Shown in pieces: positions 1 through 9,574 of a DNA stretch of 64,000 bases (the first letter of the stretch is position 1; each line of letters begins with the position of its first letter). The translations under genes were made by a program, and so were the position numbers. The notes under the pieces are model-generated. The model was not told the origin of the DNA. It ran no database searches and saw nothing but the letters and a program-made list of their open reading frames with translations. This stretch comes from Hasllibacter sp. MH4015 (GTDB taxonomy: Bacteria; Pseudomonadota; Alphaproteobacteria; Rhodobacterales; Rhodobacteraceae), in NCBI RefSeq assembly GCF_020177575.1, contig NZ_JAHTBK010000001.1, forward strand, positions 992,001 through 1,056,000, read 5' to 3'.

Positions 1-574
1 AGCCGCGCGCTTCCAATGCGCGGGCGCCATGGAGCATGATCTTGTCGACGGCAAGGCGTGAGTTGCCGCCCGCATGGGCGGCCATGACCTCGGCCACCTG
101 CCCGCTGAACTCCTCCGCCGCCACGTCGCCGCGATCGCCGGTGGAGAAATAGAACATCGAAGCGCCAGAGCGGACTTCGCGGACCAAGGGGTTATGATCG
201 GCAAGAAACGGCGAGTTCTTGTATTCCCAGAGAACCATGTAACCGTCAGCGCAGACCAGGCAGGCACGGAAAGGATTGTGGGTGTTCCACAACTGCATGT
301 TCGTGGTGTCCGTGGCGTAGCGAATATTGAGCGGGTCGAACATCAACACGCCGCCGGTCTCGGTTGCGGCCAGCTGCCCCACGAGCCGGTCGAGCCGGAA
401 TTGCCGCAAGCCTTGCAGGTTGGGCAATGTCAGGCCCGCCGCGTCCCATTCGGCGTAGGCCAGTGGCGTCGGCCCGATCTCGATACGGTCATTGTCGTTG
501 AGCGTTCCGTCGGGCAGGTTCAGGCCGTGGGCGGGGTCGATCTTGCGGACGTTGCGGCGATAGGCTTGGTTCAT
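1..574 (-). CDS. dddP: DMSP lyase DddP-like, M24 family, N-terminal part (cut by window edge)
   Basis: The reverse strand stays open from an ATG at 574 to the window edge, giving 191 residues beginning MNQAYRRNVRKIDP. An AGGGAG Shine-Dalgarno lies six bases upstream; a second in-frame ATG at 580 sits directly on it and is less likely. The N-terminal creatinase-like domain carries segments I recognise from DddP (IRYATDTTNMQLWNTHNPFR, then GYMVLWEYKNSPFL). DddP is a cytoplasmic M24-fold metalloenzyme that cleaves dimethylsulfoniopropionate to dimethyl sulfide and acrylate. The metal ligands lie in the C-terminal half, outside the window, so a related M24 enzyme such as a creatinase or Xaa-Pro peptidase cannot be excluded. 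The gene diverges from the haem-protein gene at 655 across about 80 bases. Confidence 0.72.
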   Translation of the reverse strand, partial: MNQAYRRNVRKIDPAHGLNLPDGTLNDNDRIEIGPTPLAYAEWDAAGLTLPNLQGLRQFRLDRLVGQLAATETGGVLMFDPLNIRYATDTTNMQLWNTHNPFRACLVCADGYMVLWEYKNSPFLADHNPLVREVRSGASMFYFSTGDRGDVAAEEFSGQVAEVMAAHAGGNSRLAVDKIMLHGARALEARG

Positions 575-654
575 ACTCATCTCCCTTGCCAATTCAGCGT
601 GGCGCAGGGAAACGGGCGCAATCGCGCCGGATTGCGGCATGGGATGCGTCGGAA

Positions 655-1449
655 ATGGACCAAATCCTGCAAGATCAACTGCCCACAGCCCCTTGGATGG
701 CGGAGGCCACGCGGCGCTTGCCGGGTATGCAGCCGCTGGCGGAGGGCGAGGATTGGCTGCAGCGGGACGAGGCCTTCGCGGCACAGATGGCGTTGCGGGA
801 TCGTCTTGTACGGACCCGGCCGGGGGAGGTGATTGCGGACGTGCCGGGCTCCGATAAAGGCACCGCGGAGCTCTACGAGCGCGTTCTGGCCCACCTTCGC
901 CAGGACGCGGGATACACGTGGGCCGACACATCCTGCCGACGTCCGGACGGGGTCGAAGTGACGTTGGAGCCGACAGATCCGCTTGGTACTTTGGCGCGGT
1001 TGGTGCAGCAGGATCTTTGCCTGTTGGAGAAGCCCGCAGGCGCGCGGGAGCATGTGTTGACGGCGGCGATCCTGTGTTTTCCCGCCTCGTGGTCCCTGCA
1101 CGAAAAGATCGGGCGACCACTCACGACGATCCACGATCCGGTCTCGCCCTATGACGCAAGAATGGCGGGGCGGGTGCAGCGATTGTTCGACCATCTGCGG
1201 GTCGATACCGCCCTTTGGCGGCAGAATGCGCTGATTTATCGTGACCCGCGGCTTTTCCAGCCGCGAAGACAAGCGGATCCGCGGATGGATCGGGACGGCG
1301 GCGGTTTCCTCCGATCCGAGCGGCAGACGATCATGCGATTGAAAGACAGCCGGGCGGTCGTGTTCTCCATCCATACTTATGTTGTGGCACTCGATGCGTT
1401 GACGGAGGAGCAGCGGGCCGGGTTGGGAGAGGTCGCGCACCCAACCTGA
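655..1449 (+). CDS. DUF3445 haem-dependent oxidative N-demethylase (HODM/DmmD-like) subunit
   Basis: The 264-residue protein matches the DUF3445 family throughout, including an N-terminal WLQRDEAFAAQMALRDRL segment and a C-terminal LRSERQTIMRLKDSRAVVFSIHTY segment. Characterised members are the haem subunit of a dimethylamine monooxygenase (DmmD) or HODM demethylase, which removes a methyl group from a secondary amine with redox partner subunits. No DmmA, B or C partner is encoded nearby, so the substrate here is inferred. The start at 655 is chosen because an upstream in-frame extension is Arg-rich and lacks family similarity. It diverges from the DddP-like gene, which suggests methylated-osmolyte metabolism. 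Confidence 0.72.
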   Translation: MDQILQDQLPTAPWMAEATRRLPGMQPLAEGEDWLQRDEAFAAQMALRDRLVRTRPGEVIADVPGSDKGTAELYERVLAHLRQDAGYTWADTSCRRPDGVEVTLEPTDPLGTLARLVQQDLCLLEKPAGAREHVLTAAILCFPASWSLHEKIGRPLTTIHDPVSPYDARMAGRVQRLFDHLRVDTALWRQNALIYRDPRLFQPRRQADPRMDRDGGGFLRSERQTIMRLKDSRAVVFSIHTYVVALDALTEEQRAGLGEVAHPT

Positions 1450-1500
1450 ATGGGTGGTCGGGGCCCACACGCGTTTGCGATTGCGTTGGCACGCAGCCAT

Positions 1501-1570
1501 ACGGGCCCATGGCCCGTTCCGGGGCGCGGCCCCGGACCCCGGGATATTTGGAGCACATGGAAGACAGGCG
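1501..1570 (+). repeat. Intergenic hairpin element, copy 1
   Basis: Between the convergent HODM-like and dcd genes lie two perfect hairpins: ACGGGCC-CAT-GGCCCGT (1501-1517) and CCGGGGC-GCG-GCCCCGG (1519-1535). They are followed by CCCCGGGATATTTGGAGCA and GGAAGA. The hairpin-plus-tail layout resembles the copies near 30311 and 40200, although the tail is the most diverged. It may act as a transcription terminator between the two genes, but no T-tract follows. Confidence 0.45.
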
Positions 1571-1584
1571 CCGTAATCGTCGGC

Positions 1585-2658
1585 TCAAGTTCTGAAATGC
1601 TTGGAAAGTTTCAGGCCCTGGCCCTGGTAATTCGACGCGATGTCCACCCCGTAGAGCTGTGAGGGTGCGGCGGCCATGCGTTCGTAGACGAGGCGACCCA
1701 CGGTCTGCCCGTGTTCGAGCACGAACGGGCTTTCGTGGCAGCGAACCTCCAGCACGCCGCGCGCGGGCACGCCATGGCCGAAGCCGGGGTCGAAAAAGCC
1801 CGCGTAATGCACCCGGAATTCGCCGACCATGGCCAGATAAGGGGCCATTTCGGCGGCGCAATCGGGCGGAATGGTCACGGCTTCGCGGCTGACGAGAATG
1901 TAGAAGGCACCGGGATCAAGGATGATGCGGCCTTGATCCGTGTGCAGCTCCTCCCAGAAATCCGCGATCTCGTGTGTACCAATCCGGGTCAGGTCGATGA
2001 CGCCGGTATGGGGTTTGGCCCGGTAGCCCACCAGGGTCTTGTCGGCAGGTGAGAGGTCAACGGAAAATCCGAGCCCCTCGTCGATGAGCGGCGTGCCGTC
2101 CACAAGCGGGGTCTCCGTGTGGCGCGCGCGAAGATCGGCGTCGCTCAGCACCGCCTGGCCGCGGCGGAAGCGGATTTGGTTCAGGCGCAAACCCGGCTCC
2201 ACCTTCACCGAAAAAGAGCGGGGACAGATTTCGGCGTAGAGCGGGCCGTGGTAGCCCGCCGGGATCCGGTCGAATTCCACGCCGCCATCGGCGATCACGC
2301 GGGTCAGGCAATCGACACGGCCCGTGGAGCTCTTTGCGTTGCAAACGGCGGTGACGTCGCCCGGAAGCGCGAGTTCTTCCATCAGCGGCACGAGATAAAC
2401 GCAGCCCTTTTCCAGCACCGCGCCCTGGCTCAAATCCATCTCGTGCATCGTGAAATCCGGCAAGCGGTCGGCTATGGCACGGGTCGGTCCGGCAAGGAAA
2501 GAGGCGCGCACACGGTAGGCGCGCGACCCCAGCCGAAGATCGAGGCTGGCGGGCTGGATCTGCCCCTCGGGCATTGTGTGGGATGCGGCGACGGCACCGT
2601 CCTCGATCATGGCGGTGATCGCGTGGTCGGGCAGGACGCCTTCGGTCTTGTCGCTCAT
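1585..2658 (-). CDS. dcd: 2'-deoxycytidine 5'-triphosphate deaminase, long form
   Basis: This 357-residue protein deaminates dCTP to dUTP, feeding dTMP synthesis. It is about twice the length of E. coli Dcd and has two dUTPase-fold units, as in the long alphaproteobacterial form. The N-terminal unit has IQPASLDLRLGSRAYR and the conserved NAKSSTGRVD motif with the catalytic-region Ser and Arg. The second unit contains GQTVGRLVYERM and ends SNYQGQGLKLSKHF. The start ATG at 2658 precedes a natural N-terminus (MSDKTEGVLPDHAI). It lies downstream of tRNA-Pro on the same strand, about 106 bases away, and converges with the HODM-like gene. Confidence 0.9.
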   Translation of the reverse strand: MSDKTEGVLPDHAITAMIEDGAVAASHTMPEGQIQPASLDLRLGSRAYRVRASFLAGPTRAIADRLPDFTMHEMDLSQGAVLEKGCVYLVPLMEELALPGDVTAVCNAKSSTGRVDCLTRVIADGGVEFDRIPAGYHGPLYAEICPRSFSVKVEPGLRLNQIRFRRGQAVLSDADLRARHTETPLVDGTPLIDEGLGFSVDLSPADKTLVGYRAKPHTGVIDLTRIGTHEIADFWEELHTDQGRIILDPGAFYILVSREAVTIPPDCAAEMAPYLAMVGEFRVHYAGFFDPGFGHGVPARGVLEVRCHESPFVLEHGQTVGRLVYERMAAAPSQLYGVDIASNYQGQGLKLSKHFRT

Positions 2659-2764
2659 GTCTTGGTGATCCTTGCCCCGCCATCCCGTTCGGCGCAGACC
2701 AAAGCCGAAACGCGCCCCCGAGGCAAGGCACCCGGATGGCGGTGGAAGGGGTAGTGCGGTGAAA

Positions 2765-2841
2765 TGGTCGGGCTAGCAGGACTCGAACCTGCGACCTTCC
2801 GTCCCCCAGACGGACGCGCTACCAGGCTGCGCCATAGCCCG
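2765..2841 (-). tRNA. tRNA-Pro(GGG)
   Basis: The reverse strand folds into a 77-base cloverleaf: acceptor CGGGCTA/TAGCCCG, D-arm GCGC..GCGC, anticodon stem TCCGT/ACGGA around loop CTGGGGG (anticodon GGG), T-arm with GGTTCGAATCC, discriminator A and an encoded CCA (2765-2767). It sits downstream of the merR gene on the same strand. Confidence 0.96.
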
Positions 2842-2898
2842 ACTTGCTGCCCTTCTACCCATTTCTGGGGGCGGCGCAAGGGCGGTTCGCGGCGAAGC

Positions 2899-3657
<759 letters not shown>

Positions 3658-3832
3658 GGCTCCTGTCCTCTGCTCGGCGGGGATGGGTGTGGCCCGCCAT
3701 CGGCCAATTCCGGCGGGTCTCCCCGCCTATCGCCTTTGGCGGTCCGAGCGGGATATTTCCGTCCCGTGCCGCCGTGGATGCCTCTGCCTGCGGATCACCC
3801 TCTTGCTTGGGGCGGTTCCGCATATCGTGTCT

Positions 3833-4135
3833 TCAGCTTTTGTTGCCCGCCGCAACGCGGTCTTTCATCAGGTGCGACGGGCGGAAGGTCAGCACGCGGC
3901 GCGGGCTGATCGGAACTTCCTCGCCGGTCTTGGGATTGCGACCCACGCGGGCCGTCTTGGAGCGGACCGAAAACGTGCCGAAAGACGAGATCTTGACCTG
4001 CTCGCCCTCCACCAGACCATCCGACATCAATTCCAGCACACGCTCGACCAGCTGCGCGGATTCATTGCGTGACAGACCCACCTCACGAAACACCGCTTCG
4101 CTCAGGTCCATGCGCGTCAAGGTCTTTGCCGCCAT
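3833..4135 (-). CDS. ihfA: Integration host factor subunit alpha
   Basis: The 100-residue HU/IHF-family protein binds and sharply bends DNA as a heterodimer with IhfB, serving recombination, replication and transcription. Characteristic segments are [30 protein letters not shown], and the DNA-binding arm [18 protein letters not shown]. The start at 4135 (MAAKTLTRM) is preceded by GGGGGA nine bases upstream; a longer in-frame reading to 4174 would absorb that site. A TTGACT hexamer (4186-4191, reverse strand) could be part of its promoter. It is followed by the MerR gene after about 175 bases. Confidence 0.95.
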   Translation of the reverse strand: MAAKTLTRMDLSEAVFREVGLSRNESAQLVERVLELMSDGLVEGEQVKISSFGTFSVRSKTARVGRNPKTGEEVPISPRRVLTFRPSHLMKDRVAAGNKS

Positions 4136-4233
4136 AATATATGTCCCCCATCTTTGCGTGGCAGATTGAGACATGCGGATTTATTAGTCAATCCAGTGCG
4201 TTGCCCGTTCGCGTTCGTCCGGCACTTCAACGC

Positions 4234-5214
4234 CTACCAGCGGAGGATCACCGCACCCCAGGCCAAGCCACCGCCAATCGCCTCGGTCACCAGCAGATGT
4301 CCGGGCTGGATACGGCCATCCTGTACACCGACCGACATGGCGAGCGGGATGGAAGCAGCGGAGGTATTGCCGTGGTCCTGCACCGTGACGATGACCTTCT
4401 CCATCGGCAGGCCGAACTTTTTCACGGTGCCGGTGATGATGCGGATATTGGCCTGATGCGGTACGACCCAGTCGACATCCGCGACGCCGACGCCGGCCTT
4501 ATCCAACGCGATCTCGGCGGTTTTCGCAAGTTTCTCAACGGCATGGCGGAAAACTTCCTTGCCCTGCATTTTCAGAACGCCGGTCGATTGGGTAGCGGAA
4601 ACGCCGCCGTCCACGTAGAGCAGGTCGCGGTGTGTGCCGTCGGAATGCAGGTCGGTGGACAGGATGCCGCGGTCGTCGGATGTGCCCGCGCCCTCCTGCG
4701 CTTCAAGGATCAGCGCGCCGGCGCCGTCACCGAAGAGCACACAGGTCGTGCGGTCGGTCCAATCCATGATGCGACTGAACGTTTCCGCCCCGATGATAAG
4801 CACACGGCGGGCCTGTCCGGAGACGATCAGAGCATTGGCATTCGACAGCGCATAGACGAATCCCGCGCAGACAGCTTGTACGTCGAACGCAAAGCCCTGC
4901 GTCATGCCAAGGCCTGATTGCACCATCGTTGCCACCGACGGGAATGTCAGGTCCGGTGTCGAGGTTGCCACGACGACCGCATCGATGTCATCGGGCGCAA
5001 GGCCTGCCATGGCCAATGCATTTCGTGCGGCGGCGATGGCCATTTGGCTCGTCGTCTCCCCCTCGGCGGCGAAATGACGACGCTCGATCCCGGACCGCGC
5101 GCGGATCCACGCATCCGACGTATCGAGCCCCTCCATCGCTTCAAATTCCGCGTTCGGAACAACACGTTGCGGGAGGTAATGGCCGATTCCAACCGGGACT
5201 GCACGGATCGTCAT
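4234..5214 (-). CDS. fabH: 3-oxoacyl-[ACP] synthase III (KAS III)
   Basis: The 326-residue enzyme condenses acetyl-CoA with malonyl-ACP to start fatty-acid synthesis in the cytoplasm. The catalytic triad is visible: Cys116 in VQAVCAGFVYAL, His253 in VVPHQANIRI and Asn283 in QDHGNTSAASIP. The glycine-rich C-terminus GGGLAWGAVILRW is typical. Its ATG overlaps the plsX stop by four bases (ATGA), indicating translational coupling in the plsX-fabH pair found in many bacteria. Confidence 0.97.
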   Translation of the reverse strand: MTIRAVPVGIGHYLPQRVVPNAEFEAMEGLDTSDAWIRARSGIERRHFAAEGETTSQMAIAAARNALAMAGLAPDDIDAVVVATSTPDLTFPSVATMVQSGLGMTQGFAFDVQAVCAGFVYALSNANALIVSGQARRVLIIGAETFSRIMDWTDRTTCVLFGDGAGALILEAQEGAGTSDDRGILSTDLHSDGTHRDLLYVDGGVSATQSTGVLKMQGKEVFRHAVEKLAKTAEIALDKAGVGVADVDWVVPHQANIRIITGTVKKFGLPMEKVIVTVQDHGNTSAASIPLAMSVGVQDGRIQPGHLLVTEAIGGGLAWGAVILRW

Positions 5215-6308
5215 TTTGGCAGGTCCTCTTGCTGGATCACGCTCGCTGCCGCGACTTCGGCCTGGGCGATGCGTGCAGCCAGACGCCGTGAGAAGCCCGA
5301 TTGCCCCAATTGCGCGGCGAGCTTGATTGCGGCCGCAACGCCCGTGGGGTCGGCGGAGCCGTGGGATTTCACGACCGTCCCGTTCAGACCCAGGAACACC
5401 CCTCCATTGACGCGGCGTGGGTCGATACGTTTCCCGAGGCGACGCAGGGATGTGTAGGCCAGAAGGGCGGCAATGCGCGAAAACGGGGTCTTCTTGAACG
5501 CCTGTTCAAGCAATTCGCGTATCAGCTTGGCCGTGCCTTCGCCGGTCTTGAGGGCTACGTTGCCGGTAAATCCGTCCGTGACGATCACGTCAACACGGTC
5601 CGACGGAAGGTCGGAACCTTCGACAAAGCCCACATAATCGAAATCGGCAGCGTCCGCGGCCCGCTCGATCAGCTCGGAAGCCACTTTCAACTCCGCCCGG
5701 CCCTTGTGTTCTTCCGTGCCCACGTTCAGCAGGCCGATCCGGGGGCGCGGCAAATCCATGCCGTTGCGGGCGTAGCTTGCCCCCATCAAGGCGTATTGCA
5801 ACAAATCCTCGGCATCGGCACGGATATCGGCGCCCACGTCCAGCATCACGTTGAAGCCCGACGGATTGCGGGATGGCCAGAGGCAAGCGATGGCGGGGCG
5901 GTTCACGCCTTCCAGCTTGCGCAGGCGGATCATAGATATCGCCATTAACGCGCCGGTATTGCCACACGAAACCGCGACGGAGGCGTCGCCCGCGCGCACG
6001 GCTTCGATGGTCGACCACATGGACGTGTCCTTGCCGTTGCGCATCACGTGGCTCGGCTTGGCGTCCATCGTCACCACGGACTCGGCGTGGCGGATTTCAC
6101 ATTTTCCGGCAAGTTCGCGCCGCTTGGCGATCAGGCACTCCAATTCGGCCTGATCCCCGTGAACGATATAGCGCAGATCGGGGTTCTTGGAGGCGGCCTT
6201 GGCCAATCCTGCAACGACCGCAGAGGGGCCCAGATCGCCCCCCATCGCGTCCACGGACAACACGGTGCCGTCCACCGCTTCTGCCGTTAACGCTGTGTCA
6301 TCGCTCAT
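5211..6308 (-). CDS. plsX: Phosphate acyltransferase PlsX
   Basis: The 365-residue peripheral membrane enzyme converts acyl-ACP to acyl-phosphate, the acyl donor for PlsY in phospholipid synthesis. Recognisable segments are LSVDAMGGDLGPSAVV at the N-terminus, AVSCGNTGALMAISMIRLR, and NVGTEEHKG. It lies between rpmF and fabH on the minus strand, with 32 bases to rpmF and a four-base overlap with fabH, as in the classical rpmF-plsX-fabH cluster. The N-terminal extension of about 17 residues is short and acidic. Confidence 0.96.
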   Translation of the reverse strand: MSDDTALTAEAVDGTVLSVDAMGGDLGPSAVVAGLAKAASKNPDLRYIVHGDQAELECLIAKRRELAGKCEIRHAESVVTMDAKPSHVMRNGKDTSMWSTIEAVRAGDASVAVSCGNTGALMAISMIRLRKLEGVNRPAIACLWPSRNPSGFNVMLDVGADIRADAEDLLQYALMGASYARNGMDLPRPRIGLLNVGTEEHKGRAELKVASELIERAADAADFDYVGFVEGSDLPSDRVDVIVTDGFTGNVALKTGEGTAKLIRELLEQAFKKTPFSRIAALLAYTSLRRLGKRIDPRRVNGGVFLGLNGTVVKSHGSADPTGVAAAIKLAAQLGQSGFSRRLAARIAQAEVAAASVIQQEDLPK

Positions 6309-6340
6309 GTAACCGGGCCCGCCTCAGGTCAGGCGGCAGA

Positions 6341-6547
6341 TTATGCCGCGTCTTCGTCGAGGTCGATTTCGTCGGCCAGGGCGATCACTTCACGTTCGTT
6401 GTAGGTGCCGCAGGACGGGCACACGTGGTGCGGGCGCTTCAGCTCGCCACAGGACGGGCATTCGTTGGGGTTTGCGCCGTCCAGCGCATCGTGGGCGCGG
6501 CGCATATTGCGCTTGGAACGGGTCACGCGATTCTGGGGGACAGCCAT
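6341..6547 (-). CDS. rpmF: 50S ribosomal protein bL32
   Basis: The 68-residue protein begins [20 protein letters not shown], the hallmark of bL32, and carries a CPSC...CPSC zinc-ribbon that stabilises the fold. The start at 6547 is preceded by GAGG seven bases upstream. It is encoded between yceD and plsX, linking ribosome and lipid synthesis genes as in many proteobacteria. Confidence 0.98.
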   Translation of the reverse strand: MAVPQNRVTRSKRNMRRAHDALDGANPNECPSCGELKRPHHVCPSCGTYNEREVIALADEIDLDEDAA

Positions 6548-6776
6548 GTCACAACCTCGGGGTTCAGGGACCGCGCCGCCCCATTGGCCACGCTTTGTCC
6601 GATCATCATCAAATCTCTGCTCGTCCGACCGGGGATTTTCCTGTGCCAAACGGGCCTGCGCGACGGTTTCGCGGCAAGGCCCTGAGACGTGAAAATCCGG
6701 GGGCGAATGAGGCCGGGAACATACTCGGATTCCCCGGCCATGCAAGCCCTTTTCCCACAGGGTGCGTGTGCAGCGT

Positions 6777-7331
6777 TCAGCCTTCGTTTTCGTCCCCGTT
6801 CCCGTTGCCCGAAAGCCTGTCACGCAACGCCGCCAGACCGGCCAGCGGCTTGGCATCTTCGTCGCGCATCGGGGTGACGCCGGGGGCGGCGAAAATGGCC
6901 TCACCCAGTTCCACCCCCTCGGCGCGGGGATAGTCAGGCAAGGCCAGGGCCAACGCCTCGGTCAGAAGGGCCATCAGATCGACCTCGGCGCGCAGCGGCT
7001 CCAGCGTATCGTCCTCGGGCATCTCCATCTCTTCCCCCGATGGCTCGGGCATGTGGGCGCGGTACTGGCGAACAAGTGGCACGTCGATCCGCGTCGTGAC
7101 AGGCTCCAGCGTGACAACGCAATTCTGCACGGCTGTTGCCCCCAGCTTGGCCTCCAGCCGCCAATCGGCCTTGCCTTCGGGGATCGCGCGACCGTCGAGC
7201 CGCACCTTGCGCAACGCCGGAACTCCGAGGTCACGGGCCATGGAGGCGCGCGCATCCGCGTCCGGTTCAACCTTGAACGGCGTCTCCGTGGCGCGGTTCA
7301 GGCGGGCCAGGGGAAGATTATGATCTGACAT
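6777..7331 (-). CDS. yceD: DUF177 / YceD-family protein
   Basis: The 184-residue protein matches the DUF177 family, with the conserved segment [20 protein letters not shown] and the acidic [25 protein letters not shown] region. YceD is encoded upstream of rpmF in most bacteria and is implicated in 23S rRNA accumulation; its molecular role is unclear. The start at 7331 ([11 protein letters not shown]) fits family length. About 229 bases separate it from rpmF, so rpmF may also have its own promoter. It diverges from bamE. Confidence 0.88.
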   Translation of the reverse strand: MSDHNLPLARLNRATETPFKVEPDADARASMARDLGVPALRKVRLDGRAIPEGKADWRLEAKLGATAVQNCVVTLEPVTTRIDVPLVRQYRAHMPEPSGEEMEMPEDDTLEPLRAEVDLMALLTEALALALPDYPRAEGVELGEAIFAAPGVTPMRDEDAKPLAGLAALRDRLSGNGNGDENEG

Positions 7332-7485
7332 GATACCTCCATGCGCGGGATCGTGAGGGTCGCATCGCTTGCTACAGACGTGTGGCTGCGCTAAGCCGAT
7401 AGGCAGGTTAAGGCGCGTTCGCAAGCGCACGAATACCGTGATGCCCCGATGGGGCCGGTCGAGCAATGATACACAGGGCGTCTGC

Positions 7486-7950
7486 ATGAAACGTCAGTCG
7501 AGTTTTCCGATGGTCCGCCCGCTGGCCCTGGCCCTTGGCTTGGTCCTGGGATTGGCGGCCTGTTCGGCAACCTACACCAATCACGGCTACGTGCCGCCGC
7601 CCGAAATCTTGGCGGAAATCGGTGTCGGTGCGACGCAGGAACAGGTGGCGGAGCTGGCCGGCGCGCCGGGATCGGCCGGTGTGATGCGAGACGAGGCGTG
7701 GTTCTATACCCAGTATCGGGTCCGCAATTTCACCTACAACGCGCCGCAGGTCATTGAACGCGACATCGTCGCGATTTCCTTCAACGAGGCCGGGCGCGTG
7801 TCCAATATCGAACGGTTCGGTCTCGAGGACGGGCAGATCATCCAATTGTCGCGCCGGGTCACCGAAAGCTCCGTTCGCGACATCGGTTTCCTGCGGCAGA
7901 TCTTGTCGAATTTCGGGCGGATCAACCTTGGCGATGCGCTCGCCAACTGA
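7486..7950 (+). CDS. bamE: Outer membrane assembly lipoprotein BamE
   Basis: The 154-residue SmpA/OmlA-family lipoprotein is part of the BAM complex that inserts beta-barrel proteins in the outer membrane. A signal peptide ends in the lipobox LAAC (MVRPLALALGLVLGLAAC). The mature part has the BamE pattern IGVGATQEQVAELAGAPGS ... DEAWFYTQY ... SFNEAGRVSNIERF. The start at 7486 is chosen because the upstream in-frame extension is not signal-like; an ATG nine residues later is also possible. It diverges from yceD and precedes olsB. Confidence 0.92.
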   Translation: MKRQSSFPMVRPLALALGLVLGLAACSATYTNHGYVPPPEILAEIGVGATQEQVAELAGAPGSAGVMRDEAWFYTQYRVRNFTYNAPQVIERDIVAISFNEAGRVSNIERFGLEDGQIIQLSRRVTESSVRDIGFLRQILSNFGRINLGDALAN

Positions 7951-8026
7951 GGCCCCTTTCTCCGACAGGGCGCCATCGGCGCCCTCCATCGCCGTTCGCC
8001 TTCCGGCCAAGGAAAAGCGCGATACG

Positions 8027-8758
8027 ATGTTGTCCCTGCGCCGGGGCCGCTATGCCTCTCGCATCGCCGAGACGGAGGCGGATTTCGCCGCGGCGCAGAC
8101 CCTGCGCGCGCGCGTCTTTCCGACAGACGCCGCCCGGAAGGCCGATCCGTTCGATGACCACTGCATCCATGTGCTGGTGGAGGATACGCAGACCGGCACG
8201 CTCGTGTGTTGTTTTCGCCTGCTGCATCTGTTCAGCGGGAGGGAGATCGAACGCAGCTATTCGGCGCAATTCTACGACCTCTCCGCCCTGCAGACCTTCA
8301 ACGGCCCAATGGTGGAGCTGGGTCGGTTCTGCGTGGACCCCGATACCGCGGACGCGGATATCCTGCGCGTGGCTTGGGGCGCGATGACGGCTTATGTGGA
8401 CGGGCAGGGGGTGGAGATGCTGTTCGGTTGTTCGTCCTTCGCAGGAACCGAACCGAGCGCCTATGCCGACGCCTTTGCAATGCTGCGAGACAAGCATCTG
8501 GCGCCTGATCGGTGGTTGCCGTGCGTCAGGGCACCGAAGGTTTTCGCGTTTGCAAAGAGGCTAGACATGCGCGCTGACCCGAAGCACGCGCAGGCGCAGA
8601 TGCCGCCACTTCTGCGCACCTACCTCGTGATGGGCGGCTGGGTCAGCGACCACGCCGTGATCGACAGGGAAATGGGGACGTTGCACGTTTTCACCGGGCT
8701 GGAGATACGCGCCGTGCCACCGGGGCGCGCGCGATTGCTTCGGGCGATGGCGGGCTAG
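8027..8758 (+). CDS. olsB: Ornithine lipid N-acyltransferase OlsB-like
   Basis: The 243-residue GNAT-fold protein is related to OlsB, which transfers a 3-hydroxyacyl group from ACP to the alpha-amino group of ornithine, the first step of phosphate-free ornithine-lipid synthesis. Family features are RGRYASRIAETEADFAAAQTLRARVF, VELGRFCV, MLFGCSSFAGTEP and PPLLRTYLVMGGWVSDHAVID. The start at 8027 matches the family N-terminus; an upstream in-frame ATG at 7934 would overlap bamE by 17 bases. No olsA O-acyltransferase follows, so the second step must be encoded elsewhere. Confidence 0.8.
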   Translation: MLSLRRGRYASRIAETEADFAAAQTLRARVFPTDAARKADPFDDHCIHVLVEDTQTGTLVCCFRLLHLFSGREIERSYSAQFYDLSALQTFNGPMVELGRFCVDPDTADADILRVAWGAMTAYVDGQGVEMLFGCSSFAGTEPSAYADAFAMLRDKHLAPDRWLPCVRAPKVFAFAKRLDMRADPKHAQAQMPPLLRTYLVMGGWVSDHAVIDREMGTLHVFTGLEIRAVPPGRARLLRAMAG

Positions 8759-8842
8759 CCCCGCGGTCGGGATTTCCCCCAATGGATGCGCGCGGTTCAA
8801 TCGCTTATGGTGCGGAAATTCATTGGTTTTCGGGACATTTCC

Positions 8843-9574
8843 ATGGCTGCTGACTTTGAGGATGAAAACCCCGTCGCCACTTTGTTGTCGCGCAGATCCG
8901 CGCCAGATCTCGTGGGCGGCCTCCGCCTTCCTGAGATAAGTGACGGGCCAGTCGTGGTGGTGTACGGGGAAGGGCGGCCCGGCTCCCGCGCGATCAACGG
9001 CAATGTGCTGACGCTCCTCATCGGGGCCCTGTGCGTTCTGATTAGTGGGATCGTCACGATCAACGCGGTCAGGTCGGGGAATTTCGACCTGAATAATGTC
9101 ATGGGCATTGTCCTGCCGCTCGTGATCGGCGCCTTCATCGCGGGGCCGAGCCTCCTTCGGGCCAAGGGCGGGACGTTGCAGTGGACAAGGCGCGCAGAGC
9201 TGCGGGCTGACGAGGTCGTCGTGACAGACAAGACGGGATCGACTGAGGTCCGTTGGTCGGAGCCGCTTGCCGCCTACCGCGACATCCACCAGGCGTTTGT
9301 GCATCTGTCCTCCCCAGATGGGGAGGGGGATGGCCTGACGCTGGAAACCGTCACCCTGCGTCACCGCGATCGCGGCAAGGACATCTACGTGCTCGGGACC
9401 AAGAAGACGGTCATGGGCGGAATGAATTTCTCCGACATGGTCCGGGCGGGGCGCGAAGGTCGCAAGGCGGACGTGGAGGCCGCGTTCGGCGACACCCGCA
9501 ACCCACAGGTGGAGGCGATTGTGGCCGCATTGGTGGAGCGGACGGGTTTGCCCCTGACCCAAGATCTCGACTAG
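8843..9574 (+). CDS. Hypothetical protein with two membrane segments
   Basis: I do not recognise the family. The 243-residue protein has a soluble N-terminus of about 50 residues, two adjacent hydrophobic segments (VLTLLIGALCVLISGIVTI and IVLPLVIGAFIAGPSLL), and a basic/acidic C-terminal domain reminiscent of a PH-like fold found after paired helices (inference from layout only). The start at 8843 (MAADFEDENPV) is preferred over upstream ATGs at 8786 and 8807. Its TAG stop lies in a CTAG shared with the convergent gene. Confidence 0.6.
   Translation: MAADFEDENPVATLLSRRSAPDLVGGLRLPEISDGPVVVVYGEGRPGSRAINGNVLTLLIGALCVLISGIVTINAVRSGNFDLNNVMGIVLPLVIGAFIAGPSLLRAKGGTLQWTRRAELRADEVVVTDKTGSTEVRWSEPLAAYRDIHQAFVHLSSPDGEGDGLTLETVTLRHRDRGKDIYVLGTKKTVMGGMNFSDMVRAGREGRKADVEAAFGDTRNPQVEAIVAALVERTGLPLTQDLD

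Noticed and set aside
2765-2841. Integration site for a genomic island at a tRNA gene
   Set aside because: No integrase, direct repeat of the tRNA 3' end or compositional change is visible beside any of the three tRNAs.
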